Shown: positions 33,547-44,696, numbered from the stretch's first letter. The stretch: DNA of 64,000 nucleotides from an uncultured Prevotellaceae bacterium (GCA_900316285.1 ONCG01000007.1:168296-232295); one strand, 5' to 3'. The notes: generated by a model not told the origin, from the letters alone. Translations and numbers: made by a program.

Positions 33547-35133
33547 TTATGCTTTATAGGTGCCGGCGATGTCGGCCATCGTAGCCTCGATCTTGGCGGT
33601 TGTCTCATCGTCGATCTTTCCAGCGGCAAGCGTGGCAATCACCTCAGGCGAGGAAGAGCGCAGCTTGTCGAGGAACTGCATCTGGCACTCACGGACTTTA
33701 TCGATGGGTACGTCGCGCATCAATCCATGCACGCCGCAATAGAGAATGGCCACCTGCTCGCCTACGGGCATGGGGCTATACTGCGGCTGAATGAGAAGCT
33801 GGTTGTTCTTACGTCCGCGGTCGAGGGTCATCGCCGTCACGGCATCCATATCGCTCGAGAACTTCGAGAACGACTCCAGCTCACGATACTGTGCTTGGTC
33901 GATTTTCAGCGTACCGGCCACCTTCTTCATCGACTTGATCTGTGCCGAGCCACCCACACGCGATACGGAGATACCCACGTTGATGGCAGGACGGAAGCCT
34001 TGGTTGAAGAGGTCGCTCTCGAGGAAGATCTGTCCGTCGGTAATCGAAATCACGTTCGTCGGGATGTAAGCCGACACGTCGCCTGCCTGTGTCTCGATGA
34101 TAGGCAGAGCGGTGAGCGAGCCGCCACCCTTCACATGACCCTTCATGCATGCGGGCAGGTCGTTCATCTGCTCGGCAACCTCCTGCTGTTCGTTCATCTT
34201 TGCTGCACGCTCGAGCAGACGGGAGTGCAGGTAGAACACGTCGCCAGGATAGGCCTCACGTCCGGAGGGACGACGCAGAATCAGCGACACCTCACGGTAG
34301 GCAACAGCCTGCTTCGAGAGGTCGTCGTAGACCACGAGTGCGGGAAGTCCGCGATCGCGGAAATACTCACCGATGGCAGCACCGGCAAAGGGTGCATAGT
34401 ACTGCATGGCAGCCGGGTCGGCAGCCGTTGCGGCAACCACGATGGTGTAAGGCATGGCGCCATGCTCCTTCAGCGTGCTGACGAGCGTGGCTACCGTCGA
34501 TGCCTTCTGGCCAATGGCCACATAGATGCAATAGACGGGCTTGCCTGCCTCGAAGAAGCTCTTCTGGTTGATGATCGTGTCGACGGCAATAGCAGTCTTA
34601 CCCGTCTGGCGGTCGCCAATGATGAGCTCGCGCTGGCCGCGGCCGATGGGAATCATCGAGTCGATGGCCTTCAGACCTGTCTGCAGAGGCTCTTTCACCG
34701 GCTGACGATAGATCACACCAGGAGCCTTGCGGTCGAGCGGCATCTCGAAAGCACCCGTGAGGTCGATGTCGCCCTTTCCGTCGATGGCTTCGCCCAGCGG
34801 ATTGATGACGCGACCAAGCATATTGTCGTTCACGCGAATAGAGGCAATACGCTTCGTGCGCTTCACAACCATGCCTTCCTTGATGCCAGCGGTAGAACCC
34901 AGAAGCACACAACCCACGTTGTCTTCCTCGAGGTTCATCACGATAGCCATAGTGCCGTTCTCGAATTCCAGCAGCTCGTTGGCCTCTGCGTTGCGCAGGC
35001 CGTAGATGCGGGCCACACCATCGCTCACGGTGAGCACGGTGCCTACCTCGTCGAATTTCTCTTCGTTAGAGATTCCCCTGAGCTGATCGAGAAGGACCTG
35101 GGATACTTCGCTTGGTTTAATTTTATCTGACAT
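33547..35133 (-). CDS. atpA: ATP synthase F1 alpha subunit
   Basis: 528 residues. Non-catalytic nucleotide-binding subunit. N-terminal [18 protein letters not shown], Walker [10 protein letters not shown] near 170-178, [46 protein letters not shown] and the arginine-finger region [15 protein letters not shown]. Complete and normal in length. Confidence 0.97.
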   Translation of the reverse strand: MSDKIKPSEVSQVLLDQLRGISNEEKFDEVGTVLTVSDGVARIYGLRNAEANELLEFENGTMAIVMNLEEDNVGCVLLGSTAGIKEGMVVKRTKRIASIRVNDNMLGRVINPLGEAIDGKGDIDLTGAFEMPLDRKAPGVIYRQPVKEPLQTGLKAIDSMIPIGRGQRELIIGDRQTGKTAIAVDTIINQKSFFEAGKPVYCIYVAIGQKASTVATLVSTLKEHGAMPYTIVVAATAADPAAMQYYAPFAGAAIGEYFRDRGLPALVVYDDLSKQAVAYREVSLILRRPSGREAYPGDVFYLHSRLLERAAKMNEQQEVAEQMNDLPACMKGHVKGGGSLTALPIIETQAGDVSAYIPTNVISITDGQIFLESDLFNQGFRPAINVGISVSRVGGSAQIKSMKKVAGTLKIDQAQYRELESFSKFSSDMDAVTAMTLDRGRKNNQLLIQPQYSPMPVGEQVAILYCGVHGLMRDVPIDKVRECQMQFLDKLRSSSPEVIATLAAGKIDDETTAKIEATMADIAGTYKA

Positions 35134-35203
35134 AACTGTAGTTTACGTTTTTTTCGTTTTCACGTTCAGTCGTCGTCGCGTTTTCCGACGCTTTAGAGAC
35201 GAC

Positions 35204-35740
35204 CTACGATTTTAATGTGTTGAGAATGTTGCTGAGCTGTGACTTGACACTGGCGTCCATCCGATATGTGTCATACTCGAGGATGAATCCGCCGATGATG
35301 TCGGGATCGACCTCGGTTTCAAACTCCACAGTTCCATTAGTCTTGCTCTCCACCATCTTCCGCATCTTCTGCTCGGTAGCAGCAGTCACGGCCGTAGCGG
35401 TGATGAGCTTGCCGCGGATGATTTTCTTCTGTTGCCGGTATAGGGTGACATACGAATTAGCGATGAACTGCATCACGTTCTCGCGGTCTTCCTTCAGCAC
35501 GAGGCTGATGAAGGCCTTGGTGAGCTCGGAAGGCTTCTCGCCGACAGCCGTCAGGAAAAGCGCCTCCTTCTTGTCCTTCGCTATCATCGGATTGTCTATC
35601 GTATACCGCAGCTGAGGCACCTCGATATAGCTCTTGGCCAACGATTGCATCTCAGCATACACAGCGTCCTCAATATGTGCATCGGTAGCACTCTTGAGAA
35701 GCGCCCTGGCATAGCGAACCGATATTACTCCTATATCCAT
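35204..35740 (-). CDS. atpH: ATP synthase F1 delta subunit
   Basis: 178 residues. Links F1 to the peripheral stalk. N-terminal helical domain (VRYARALLKSATD) and C-terminal TNGTVEFETEVDPDIIGGFILEYDTYRMDASVKSQLSNI, a typical delta signature. Six nt after atpF and 70 nt before atpA. Confidence 0.93.
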   Translation of the reverse strand: MDIGVISVRYARALLKSATDAHIEDAVYAEMQSLAKSYIEVPQLRYTIDNPMIAKDKKEALFLTAVGEKPSELTKAFISLVLKEDRENVMQFIANSYVTLYRQQKKIIRGKLITATAVTAATEQKMRKMVESKTNGTVEFETEVDPDIIGGFILEYDTYRMDASVKSQLSNILNTLKS

Positions 35741-35746
35741 AAGCGA

Positions 35747-36265
35747 TTATTTGTTGTTAGAAGAGACGTCATCCAGCATGCGTTCAATCAAATCCATCTG
35801 GGCTTGGTCGCCGCTGAGATTCTTGCGCAGAATCTTCTCGGCAACTTCAACGCTCAGGGTGGCCACTTGCTTGCGGATATCGGCAATGGCAGCCTTCTTT
35901 TCCTGCTCGATGGCCACACGGGCATCGTCGAGCAAGCGGGCACCCTCTTCCCTAGCCTTCACCTGGGCTTGTTCCACAATGGCGTCGCGCGACTCGGCAG
36001 CCTCACGAAGTATCTGAGCCTGCTTCTCGCGTGCGTCCTGCAGAATAGCCTCGCTCTCCTGTTTGATGTTCTCCAGGCGTTCCGATGCCTCGTGTGCCTT
36101 CTTCAGGCTGTCGTCGATGTACTTCTTCCGCTCATCCACCATGTTGATGATGGCGGGGAATCCGTACTTGGCTAACACGAAGAATACCACCGCAAACGCC
36201 AGAAGCATCCAGAACAAGAGTCCCAGGTCAGGTGTCAGGATTGCTGGCAGTTTACTGAAATCCAT
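35747..36265 (-). CDS. atpF: ATP synthase F0 b subunit
   Basis: 172 residues. One N-terminal helix (14-34, LGLLFWMLLAFAVVFFVLAKYG) then a long charged coiled coil (ERLENIKQESEAILQDAREKQAQ and onward). Peripheral stalk. Confidence 0.94.
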   Translation of the reverse strand: MDFSKLPAILTPDLGLLFWMLLAFAVVFFVLAKYGFPAIINMVDERKKYIDDSLKKAHEASERLENIKQESEAILQDAREKQAQILREAAESRDAIVEQAQVKAREEGARLLDDARVAIEQEKKAAIADIRKQVATLSVEVAEKILRKNLSGDQAQMDLIERMLDDVSSNNK

Positions 36266-36285
36266 TAGCTTAGTGTTTTATGAAC

Positions 36286-36528
36286 TTACTTGATAAGGAA
36301 TGCGCATGCTGCAATAGCGAAGAGGGCGCAACCCTCAACGAAAGCAGAAGTCAGAATCATGTTGGTCTGAATCTTACCGGTAGCCTCCGGCTGACGAGCG
36401 ATAGCATCCATAGCGCTACCACCAATCTTACCAATACCCAAACCTGCACCAATTGTTGCAATACCTGCACCAAGACCGCAGCCCAGCTGTGCCAGACCTT
36501 CAGCGGCCAGTAATGTTGAAATAATCAT
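36286..36528 (-). CDS. atpE: ATP synthase F0 c subunit
   Basis: 80 residues, two helices joined by the ARQPE polar loop. Ion-binding Glu lies in SAFVEGCALF of helix 2. Na+-binding c subunits have Gln in the first helix (GxGIGQG) and Ser after the Glu (ES); here these positions are GAGLGIGK and EG, so a proton-binding site is predicted. Confidence 0.95.
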   Translation of the reverse strand: MIISTLLAAEGLAQLGCGLGAGIATIGAGLGIGKIGGSAMDAIARQPEATGKIQTNMILTSAFVEGCALFAIAACAFLIK

Positions 36529-36614
36529 AGTTTTGAATGTTTTAAATTATTAATTAATGAATTTGTTCTTTTACTTCAATCGTTATTTGTAAATTGTTGA
36601 TTGTCAGCGTTTTT

Positions 36615-37667
36615 TTACTCTTCGCCATGTTCCTTATGGGCAAGCCCGATGAACACCGCGCTGAGCATTGTGAAGACGTAGGCCTGAACGAAAGCCACCA
36701 GCACCTCGAGCAGATTCATGAAGAGGAGCATGATGATGCTAAAGGCATTCAAGCCGAGGCCGAAGCCCACACCCATCGACCAACCGAGGAAGATCACGCA
36801 CGTGAACGATAGTATCACGGCATGGCCTGCCATCATGTTGGCAAAGAGACGGATCATCAGGGCAAACGGCTTTGTGAATACGCCAAAGAGTTCGATGACA
36901 GGCATCACGGGTGCCGGATAGGCCTTCAGGAAGAGAGGCACATCGGGCCAGAAAATCTCTTTCCAGTACTCCTTGTTGGCAAAGATGTTGATGGCCAGCA
37001 TCGTGCACAGGGCAAGGAAGAACGTGATGTTGATATTGCCCGTCACGTTGGCTCCAGCGGGGAAGATGGGAATCAGCCCGATGAGATTACAGGTGAGGAT
37101 GAAGAAGAACACCGTCAGCAGATACGGGGCGTATTGCTTATAGTGCTTCTCTCCTATCGACGGCCTGATAAGATCGTCATTCAGATAGGTGACCAACATT
37201 TCCATCATGCCCACAAATCCCTTCGGAGCATCGCTCTTGGCGTCGCGTTTCTTATACCAGCGAGCACAAGACAGGAACACGATGATGAGGATGGCCACCA
37301 CAATCCATATCTGCAACACCGCCTTGGTGATGCTGAAATCGAGCGGGCGAACCTCGCTACCATCTGCCAGCCGCTCATAGATCTTGCCGTGGTGCTCCTC
37401 GCTTATGAAGAAGCCGTCAGGCAAGTTGTGGGCTGTGCAGAAGTGCCATTGTCCTGTGTTCTTGCTGCGTATGATGACTGGTAGCGGAATGCTCAGGTGC
37501 TTGCCCTGGTAGGAGGCGATGTGCCACTCGTAGGCGTCGGCCAGGTGTTCCAGCACTATCTCTGGAATGTCCAACTCCTCGCCTTCGTGGGCCGCCTCTT
37601 CTGCATAGAGCTGCACCGGCAGTAGCGCAACCAGCATCAGGAGAATGATCGACTTTACTTTTTCCAT
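36615..37667 (-). CDS. atpB: ATP synthase F0 a subunit, with N-terminal periplasmic extension
   Basis: 350 residues against about 250-270 in E. coli. Residues 1-22 look like a signal peptide and are followed by a roughly 90-residue soluble region (EVRPLDFSITKAVLQIW at its end) before the first core helix; this is common in Bacteroidetes. Core: GANVTGNINITFFLAL, LFGVFTKPFALMIRLFANMMAGHAVI with the essential Arg of helix 5 in ALMIRLFANM, and LEVLVAFVQAYVFTML. Forms the proton path with c. Confidence 0.94.
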   Translation of the reverse strand: MEKVKSIILLMLVALLPVQLYAEEAAHEGEELDIPEIVLEHLADAYEWHIASYQGKHLSIPLPVIIRSKNTGQWHFCTAHNLPDGFFISEEHHGKIYERLADGSEVRPLDFSITKAVLQIWIVVAILIIVFLSCARWYKKRDAKSDAPKGFVGMMEMLVTYLNDDLIRPSIGEKHYKQYAPYLLTVFFFILTCNLIGLIPIFPAGANVTGNINITFFLALCTMLAINIFANKEYWKEIFWPDVPLFLKAYPAPVMPVIELFGVFTKPFALMIRLFANMMAGHAVILSFTCVIFLGWSMGVGFGLGLNAFSIIMLLFMNLLEVLVAFVQAYVFTMLSAVFIGLAHKEHGEE

Positions 37668-37706
37668 TATAATATAATATGTGTATTCAACCTTTTGGCT
37701 TTAGAG

Positions 37707-38105
37707 TCATGAGCGGTTGCTCACGCGTGCGAAAAAGACAGAATGGTGGATGAGCGAAACTAGATAGAACGCCATGAACACCAGGAAGAACACCAACATG
37801 GCATCGCGGCCATTGACGAGGTAGTAGACAAACATGACCGCCAAAGCCAGCAGCATGCGGAAAGCAGAGGCCGCCGTGAAGAACGTGGGCAGGCTGTCGG
37901 GCGACTTCGTAGCCACCTTGCGCCAGATGACCGCCAGCGCCGTCGAGACGACGAGCGTGAAGGCAGCACTCACGATGACAGGCACGAGCAGCTCGTCAAG
38001 ATACCACACCCGCATCACCAACAGCGTGATGAGGAACAGGGCAGCCGTGAGCAGCAATTCCTGCCTGGCGTAGCGTTTGCTTAGTTTGTCAATGTCGTTG
38101 ACCAT
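37707..38105 (-). CDS. AtpI-like membrane protein in the ATP synthase operon
   Basis: 132 residues, four hydrophobic helices (about 17-35, 39-60, 78-97, 103-122). Position between atpC and atpB and topology suit the ATP synthase I-chain family, which helps assemble the c ring in other bacteria. Sequence identity with AtpI cannot be judged by eye. Confidence 0.7.
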   Translation of the reverse strand: MVNDIDKLSKRYARQELLLTAALFLITLLVMRVWYLDELLVPVIVSAAFTLVVSTALAVIWRKVATKSPDSLPTFFTAASAFRMLLALAVMFVYYLVNGRDAMLVFFLVFMAFYLVSLIHHSVFFARVSNRS

Positions 38106-38145
38106 AGTTGTTGTTCTCTGTAGTAGCGCGTCTGGCTTAGGGGGC

Positions 38146-38388
38146 TTACACCTCCACGCACAGGCTCACCACGTTTTTCTGCACTTCAACGAATCCGCCA
38201 AGAATGTTGAACTGAATCTTTTCACCATCAGACTTTGTGAATTCCACTTCACCCTTTTCGAGCGACGAGATGATGGGGGCATGGTCCACAAGGATTTCAA
38301 AGCGTCCTAACGTGCCCGGCACCACGATGCTCTCGATGGTTCCGTCGAACATCACTTTCTCTGGTGAAACAACCTTTAACTGTAACAT
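38146..38388 (-). CDS. atpC: ATP synthase F1 epsilon subunit, short form
   Basis: 80 residues: only the N-terminal beta-sandwich (LKVVSPEKVMFDGTIESIVVPGTLGRFEIL) that binds gamma and the c ring. The C-terminal helical hairpin that inhibits ATP hydrolysis in longer homologues (about 130 residues) is absent. Confidence 0.93.
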   Translation of the reverse strand: MLQLKVVSPEKVMFDGTIESIVVPGTLGRFEILVDHAPIISSLEKGEVEFTKSDGEKIQFNILGGFVEVQKNVVSLCVEV

Positions 38389-38416
38389 AATCTCAGCTTT
38401 TATTGGTGTTCATGCC

Positions 38417-39958
<1,542 letters not shown>

Positions 39959-39982
39959 TTAAAGTTAAATTCTGATTTGCAT

Positions 39983-39991
39983 GCAAAGATA
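39983..39991 (-). promoter_or_regulatory. -7 box of the atp operon promoter
   Basis: TATCTTTGC on the minus strand, 39 nt upstream of the atpD ATG; divergent from the rlmH promoter. Confidence 0.7.
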
Positions 39992-40008
39992 GCAAAATAA
40001 TCTTAATC

Positions 40009-40042
40009 TTGAAAAGATTTCGCCTGAAATTTGTATCTTTGC
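40009..40042 (+). promoter_or_regulatory. rlmH promoter
   Basis: TTG at 40009-40011 and TATCTTTGC at 40034-40042 (22-nt spacing), 56 nt upstream of the ATG. Confidence 0.6.
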
Positions 40043-40098
40043 AGCAAAAAAGATAATATTTGTAGAAATTCATCTCGCGTCGACGAAGAGCAAGAAGC

Positions 40099-40569
40099 AT
40101 GAAGACAGAACTCATCCTCGTGGGTAAGACCACCAACAAGCACATCGTGGCATGCATCAACGACTATGTTGAGCGCATCAGCCACTACATGCCGTTTGCC
40201 CTGACCGTCATCCCTGAGCTGCGACAGACGAAGAGCCTCACAGCCGAGCAGCAGAAAGAACGCGAGGGGGCGCTCATCCTTCAGAAGCTGCAGCCTACGG
40301 ACGTAGTCGTTCTTCTCGACGAACACGGGCAGGAGCTACGAAGCATCGAGTTTGCCCAATGGCTGCAACGCAAACAACAGGTGGCACGAAGACTGGTATT
40401 CGTCGTGGGTGGTCCCTACGGTTTCTCACCCGCCGTCTACGCACGTGCCAACGAGCAGTTATCCCTCTCCCGCCTGACGTTCTCGCACCAAATGGTGCGT
40501 CTGGTCTTCACGGAGCAACTCTACAGGGCTTGCACTATTATAAAAGGTGAGCCCTATCATCACGAATAA
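40099..40569 (+). CDS. rlmH: 23S rRNA (pseudouridine-1915-N3)-methyltransferase
   Basis: 156 residues, SPOUT-fold enzyme that methylates pseudouridine 1915 of 23S rRNA. Seen: VVLLDEHGQELRSIEFAQWL, the knot FVVGGPYGFSPAVYARA and C-terminal LTFSHQMVRLVFTEQLYRACTIIKGEPYHHE, all near-invariant in RlmH. Confidence 0.96.
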   Translation: MKTELILVGKTTNKHIVACINDYVERISHYMPFALTVIPELRQTKSLTAEQQKEREGALILQKLQPTDVVVLLDEHGQELRSIEFAQWLQRKQQVARRLVFVVGGPYGFSPAVYARANEQLSLSRLTFSHQMVRLVFTEQLYRACTIIKGEPYHHE

Positions 40570-40613
40570 CAACGAAATCACACTTTATAATAAACATAGT
40601 ACCTTACAACAAC

Positions 40614-43061
40614 ATGAAAAAGAATCCGCTGAATTGGTGCTGGCAAAAAATGAAAGCCTGCTGGCAATGGTATAAAAGCCTCTTCGTAGGACGTGCCTGG
40701 TATGTGAAACTCGCTTCGACCTTGGCGTCGTTGATTGTTGCATTCCTGCTCTATCTGGGCATGGTCGACATCAACTTCCTTGGTCTCTTCGGGCGCTCAC
40801 CGGGTTTCATTTCAGGCCTTGAACCGCAAATCAGCCAGGCATCGGAAATCTATAGCGCCGACGGCGTGCTGATTGGCAAATACTTCAGCGAAAACCGCAC
40901 GCCTGTGAAGTACGAGGAAGTGAACCCCAACTTCTGGCGCGTGCTCATCGATACTGAGGACGAACGCTTCTATCGTCACATAGGCATCGACCCGCTTGGC
41001 ATGTTTGCTGCCGCCAAGGACGCCGTTCTTCATAATGACGCCCGTGGTGCTTCGACCATCACGCAGCAGTTGGCGAAGAACATGTTCAAGATGCGCACGA
41101 AGTACAAGGGAGGTCCGCTCAGCCGCATTCCTGGACTGGGCATGGTCATCACGAAGACGAAAGAGTGGCTCGTGGCGCTGAAACTCGAATACCTCTATTC
41201 GAAGGAAGAAATCCTCACGATGTATGCCAACACCGTCGACTTCGGTTCGAATGCATTTGGCATCAAGACGGCTTGCAAGACCTACTTCAACACCACGCCG
41301 AAGGATCTCAAGCTGGAGCAGTCTGCCATTCTGGTGGGAATGCTCAAGGCCACCACTTCCTACAATCCCATCTCTCACCCCGACCGCAGCCTGAAACGTC
41401 GCAACCTGGTGCTTCGCAACATGATTGCACATGGGCATCTCACAAAAGCTGAATACGACTCCCTTAGCCGTATTCCCATCACCCTCGACTTTAGCGTTGA
41501 GAAGAACTACGACGGTCAGGCTCTCTACTTCCGCGATGCCATCGCAAAGCATCTTGAAGCTTGGTGTGAGGACAACGGCTACGACCTTTACAACAGCGGA
41601 CTGAAGATCTATACCACACTCGACACGCGCATGCAGAAATACGCCGAAGCGGCCGCCAAGAAGCAGATGCAACAGGTGCAGCGCAACTTCAACAGTCATT
41701 GGGCCGGTCATCAACCGTGGATCGACGAGCGCGGAAACGTCATACCCAACTTCATCGAGGATATTGCCGACCGCCTGCCCGTTTCGAAATACCTGAAGGC
41801 GAAGTTCCCCAACCAACCTGACTCCGTTGCATACTACTTAAACCTGCCACATCCTGTGAAGGTGTTCGACTATGAGTTGGGTAGCGTTGAGAAAGAGATG
41901 TCGACAATGGACAGCATTCGCTATATGGTGAGCTTCATGCATTGTTCTATGGTGGCGATGGAAGCTGAGACTGGTGCCGTGAAGGCATGGGTGGGCGACA
42001 TCGACTTCAATTCGTGGAAATACGACAAGGTGACGGCTATGCGCCAGCCTGGCTCAACGTTCAAGCTCTTCGTCTACACAGAAGCCATGAACCAGGGACT
42101 CACACCTTGTGATAAGCGTCGCGACGAGTATTTCTCCATGCAGGTGTGGGACGAGAAGCAGAAGAAAGAGGTGACGTGGGCACCTACCAATGCCAACGGC
42201 TATTTCACGGGCGACTCCATGACGCTGAAGCGCGCTTTCGCACAAAGCATCAACTCCGTAGCCGTGCGCCTCGGACAGGAAATGGGCATTAAGCGTATTG
42301 CCGAAACCGCTCATCGAATGGGTATCGTGAGTCCGCTCGACGAAACGCCCGCTTTGGCTTTAGGCTCAAGTGATGTCAACCTACTCGAACTCGCCAACGC
42401 CTATTGCACCATTGCCGACGACGGTAAGCATCATAAGCCACGACTCATCGAGCGAATTCTCGACAAAGACGGCAAGGAGATTTATGTGAGTCCCATTACC
42501 ATGGACCAGGCTATCCCCTACAAGAGTGCTTATCTCGTGCAGGAATTGCTGAAGAGCGGACTGACGGAACGTGGTGCTACGTCGATGAGTCTTTGGGGAT
42601 ACGTAGGGAAGTTCCGCGACACGGAGTTTGGCGGAAAGACAGGTACATCTAACAACCACTCTGATGCGTGGTTCATGGCCGTCAGCCCGAAGCTCGTAGT
42701 GGGTGCATGGGTAGGTGGCGAATATCGCAGCATACACTTCCGAACAGGTGCTTTAGGCCAGGGCAGTCGTACGGCACTTCCCATTTGCGGCTATTTCCTC
42801 GAGTCTGTTCTCGACGATCCCGCCTTCAAGCAATATCGCGTGCGCTTCAACAAACCCAAGGACGATGATATTACGGACGACATGTACAACTGTCAGAACA
42901 CCTATTATTATCATTCGGATACCCTGCAAGCCGACACGCTTGAATATGAGGAAGACATCATGCTCGACGACGAAGGCAATCCCATTCCCAAGACTGTAGA
43001 GGATAACGAGGTAAATACGGATCCTGCCAACATCGAGGAAGATCCTTTCGAGAATCTCTGA
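40614..43061 (+). CDS. Class A penicillin-binding protein (PBP1A type)
   Basis: 815 residues, bifunctional peptidoglycan synthase. Cytoplasmic tail, one helix (about 32-52), then GT51 glycosyltransferase with catalytic EDERFYRHIG (Glu115), GASTITQQLAKN and KEEILTMYANTVDFG. Transpeptidase domain: STFK at 481-484 (nucleophile Ser481), SIN at 545-547, KTG at 675-677. The last 60 residues are acidic. Follows rlmH by 44 nt. Homologue of mrcA/ponA. Confidence 0.94.
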   Translation: MKKNPLNWCWQKMKACWQWYKSLFVGRAWYVKLASTLASLIVAFLLYLGMVDINFLGLFGRSPGFISGLEPQISQASEIYSADGVLIGKYFSENRTPVKYEEVNPNFWRVLIDTEDERFYRHIGIDPLGMFAAAKDAVLHNDARGASTITQQLAKNMFKMRTKYKGGPLSRIPGLGMVITKTKEWLVALKLEYLYSKEEILTMYANTVDFGSNAFGIKTACKTYFNTTPKDLKLEQSAILVGMLKATTSYNPISHPDRSLKRRNLVLRNMIAHGHLTKAEYDSLSRIPITLDFSVEKNYDGQALYFRDAIAKHLEAWCEDNGYDLYNSGLKIYTTLDTRMQKYAEAAAKKQMQQVQRNFNSHWAGHQPWIDERGNVIPNFIEDIADRLPVSKYLKAKFPNQPDSVAYYLNLPHPVKVFDYELGSVEKEMSTMDSIRYMVSFMHCSMVAMEAETGAVKAWVGDIDFNSWKYDKVTAMRQPGSTFKLFVYTEAMNQGLTPCDKRRDEYFSMQVWDEKQKKEVTWAPTNANGYFTGDSMTLKRAFAQSINSVAVRLGQEMGIKRIAETAHRMGIVSPLDETPALALGSSDVNLLELANAYCTIADDGKHHKPRLIERILDKDGKEIYVSPITMDQAIPYKSAYLVQELLKSGLTERGATSMSLWGYVGKFRDTEFGGKTGTSNNHSDAWFMAVSPKLVVGAWVGGEYRSIHFRTGALGQGSRTALPICGYFLESVLDDPAFKQYRVRFNKPKDDDITDDMYNCQNTYYYHSDTLQADTLEYEEDIMLDDEGNPIPKTVEDNEVNTDPANIEEDPFENL

Positions 43062-43097
43062 CGCAATAGGAAAATATAGGACATAATCATTCAGCAT

Positions 43098-43183
43098 GCA
43101 GGGGCAGCCCCTCGTGTCTGCCCGAATCTATGACGTTTATCATTTTGGGGACAGGCTGACAAAGGGGACTGCCCCTACACGTG
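43098..43183. repeat. GCAGGGGCAGCCCC-type intergenic repeat, inverted pair
   Basis: TGCAGGGGCAGCCCCTCGTG is answered by GGGGACTGCCCCTACACGTG about 60 nt later, forming a long imperfect inverted repeat. A related fragment (GTGTAGGGGCAGACC) occurs near 63612. With promoter sequence this fills most of the 294-nt gap 43062-43355. Confidence 0.65.
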
Positions 43184-43287
43184 AAATGCCCTATTGTCAC
43201 ACTTGGAAAAAACAATACACGCCTACCCCTTTGAACCTTTTAAGTTAAAACTTGCAAACAAAAATAATATCGTTCGTAAAAATGCGT

Positions 43288-43296
43288 TATTTTTGC
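43288..43296 (+). promoter_or_regulatory. -7 box of the Ala-rich lipoprotein gene
   Basis: TATTTTTGC, 60 nt upstream of the ATG. Confidence 0.55.
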
Positions 43297-43355
43297 AGAC
43301 GAATATCATAGATATTCAGCCATTCATTAAAGTTTAACTTAAAACCAGAGAAAGT

Positions 43356-43973
43356 ATGAAGAAAATTCTTTTCGCAGTAGCAGCAATCGCATTCACATTC
43401 GCAAGCTGTGGTAACAAAACTCAGGCTCCCGTCGAGGCAGCTGTAGATTCTACCGAAGTAGCCGTTGAAGAGGCCAATGCTGCTGCCGACGAGGCTGTTG
43501 CTAACCTCACCGAGTTGCTCAACGGTCAGGATGTCAGCAAGTTCCAAGAAGCCCTCGAAGCCATTAAGGTGAAGGCTGCTGAGCTCGTTGCCAAGTATCC
43601 CGATGCCGCTAAGGAGTATGTCACCAAGGTTCAGAACTTCCTGAAGGAGAATGCTGACAAGGTGAAGGCTTTCGTTGGTGACAACGCCGCCGTGAATGCA
43701 GCCGTTAGTGCTCTGACTGCTGTTTCTGCTGAAGAGGTAGTAAACAACTTCATGTCGTCTGTTGGCGATGCTGCAAACAATGCCGTAGAGGGCGCTAAGG
43801 ATGCCGTCGATGGTGCTGTTGACAACGCCAAGGACGCTGCTAACAAAGCTGTTGAGGACGCCAAGGCTGCTACTGTCGACAAGGCAAACGAAGCAGTTAA
43901 CGACGCCAAGGAGAAGGCTGGCAAGGCTGTTGACGACGCTGCCGCTGCTGCCAAGAAGTCACTGGGTCTCTAA
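43356..43973 (+). CDS. Ala-rich helical lipoprotein, function unknown
   Basis: 205 residues. Signal peptide with lipobox (FTFASC, Cys20), so likely a membrane-anchored periplasmic lipoprotein. The rest is almost wholly helix-forming; residues 130-195 are about 11-residue repeats such as DAVDGAVDNAKDAANKAVED, similar in style to LEA or apolipoprotein-like amphipathic helices. No enzyme motif. Own promoter and terminator. Confidence 0.75.
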   Translation: MKKILFAVAAIAFTFASCGNKTQAPVEAAVDSTEVAVEEANAAADEAVANLTELLNGQDVSKFQEALEAIKVKAAELVAKYPDAAKEYVTKVQNFLKENADKVKAFVGDNAAVNAAVSALTAVSAEEVVNNFMSSVGDAANNAVEGAKDAVDGAVDNAKDAANKAVEDAKAATVDKANEAVNDAKEKAGKAVDDAAAAAKKSLGL

Positions 43974-43998
43974 TTCGTGAGATTCCACTATTACATAA

Positions 43999-44029
43999 AA
44001 GGTCAAGGTTAATCGCCTTGGCCTTTTTT
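43999..44029 (+). terminator. Terminator of the Ala-rich lipoprotein gene
   Basis: AAGG-t-CAAGG pairs with CCTTG-g-CCTT, followed by six T. Confidence 0.85.
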
Positions 44030-44070
44030 CTGCTATTTACGCTTTGCCAATTCAGTCATTCAGAATTGGG

Positions 44071-44661
44071 TTAAAACACAAAGCGAAGGGAGGCATAGAG
44101 TTCTGCGGCAAGAACATAAAGAAGGAGCAGCGGGCTGGCTTTGCGAATTCCTCTGACAAGTGCATCAAGAAGCATCTCGAATGAAGTAAACTTCTCGCTA
44201 ACGAAGCCATAAGAGAGCGATACAACGATGACAACGAAGCAGACAACGGGCAAGAGACTGTCGGAGAAGCTACTTGGGAAAAGCACGCCCGTAGCGCTGA
44301 GCAAGGGGGCATGGGGAATAGCGGTAAGCAGCAACAGGGCTGCAACAATAGCAATAAGCTCTAACGCCACTACTCGTAAAGCAAACCGCTGGCGATAGGT
44401 GGTAGGACTGCGCAACTCGAGAAGTCCACAGGCATCGAGGCACCCCCACCCCATGCTGAGCAATAGCAGGGCTGGAAGCACGGGTGTGGTGAGGTTCTGC
44501 ATGAGCGAGCCGAAGAACCAACGCAAGCCTTCGTTGCTCAGCAGGGAGTGGATGGCCGACTGTGGCATGGCTGCTGCTATGAGCCACGATATGAGGATGA
44601 GCAGCAGCTGTGCCATGACGAGCACCACGACGAGGATGCCAAATACCTTTTTAGTTTTCAT
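44071..44661 (-). CDS. Five-helix membrane protein, unassigned (weak AbgT resemblance)
   Basis: 196 residues with five hydrophobic helices (about 7-28, 57-76, 91-115, 133-150, 176-193). The piece LLSNEGLRWFFGSLMQNLTTPVLPALLLLSMGWGCLD and RGIRKASPLLLLYVLAAELY recall the N-terminal and a later part of AbgT-type (p-aminobenzoyl-glutamate) transporters, but the protein is much shorter than those (about 500 residues). Function not assigned. 35 nt after the response regulator gene on the same strand. Confidence 0.6.
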   Translation of the reverse strand: MKTKKVFGILVVVLVMAQLLLILISWLIAAAMPQSAIHSLLSNEGLRWFFGSLMQNLTTPVLPALLLLSMGWGCLDACGLLELRSPTTYRQRFALRVVALELIAIVAALLLLTAIPHAPLLSATGVLFPSSFSDSLLPVVCFVVIVVSLSYGFVSEKFTSFEMLLDALVRGIRKASPLLLLYVLAAELYASLRFVF

Positions 44662-44696
44662 CGGATAAAAGTTTGTCGATGCCGAAGATGGGTCTT

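Noticed and set aside
33727-35130. Long open frame opposite atpA (467 codons, plus strand)
   Set aside because: Mirror frame of a highly biased conserved gene; composition (His/Arg/Asp-rich) and lack of domains match a shadow. The same applies to long frames opposite hppA, nqrA, nqrB, atpD, susC and the GH28 gene.
36286-36528. Na+-specific c subunit
   Set aside because: Expected Gln and Ser ligands are absent despite the Na+-rich bioenergetic context.
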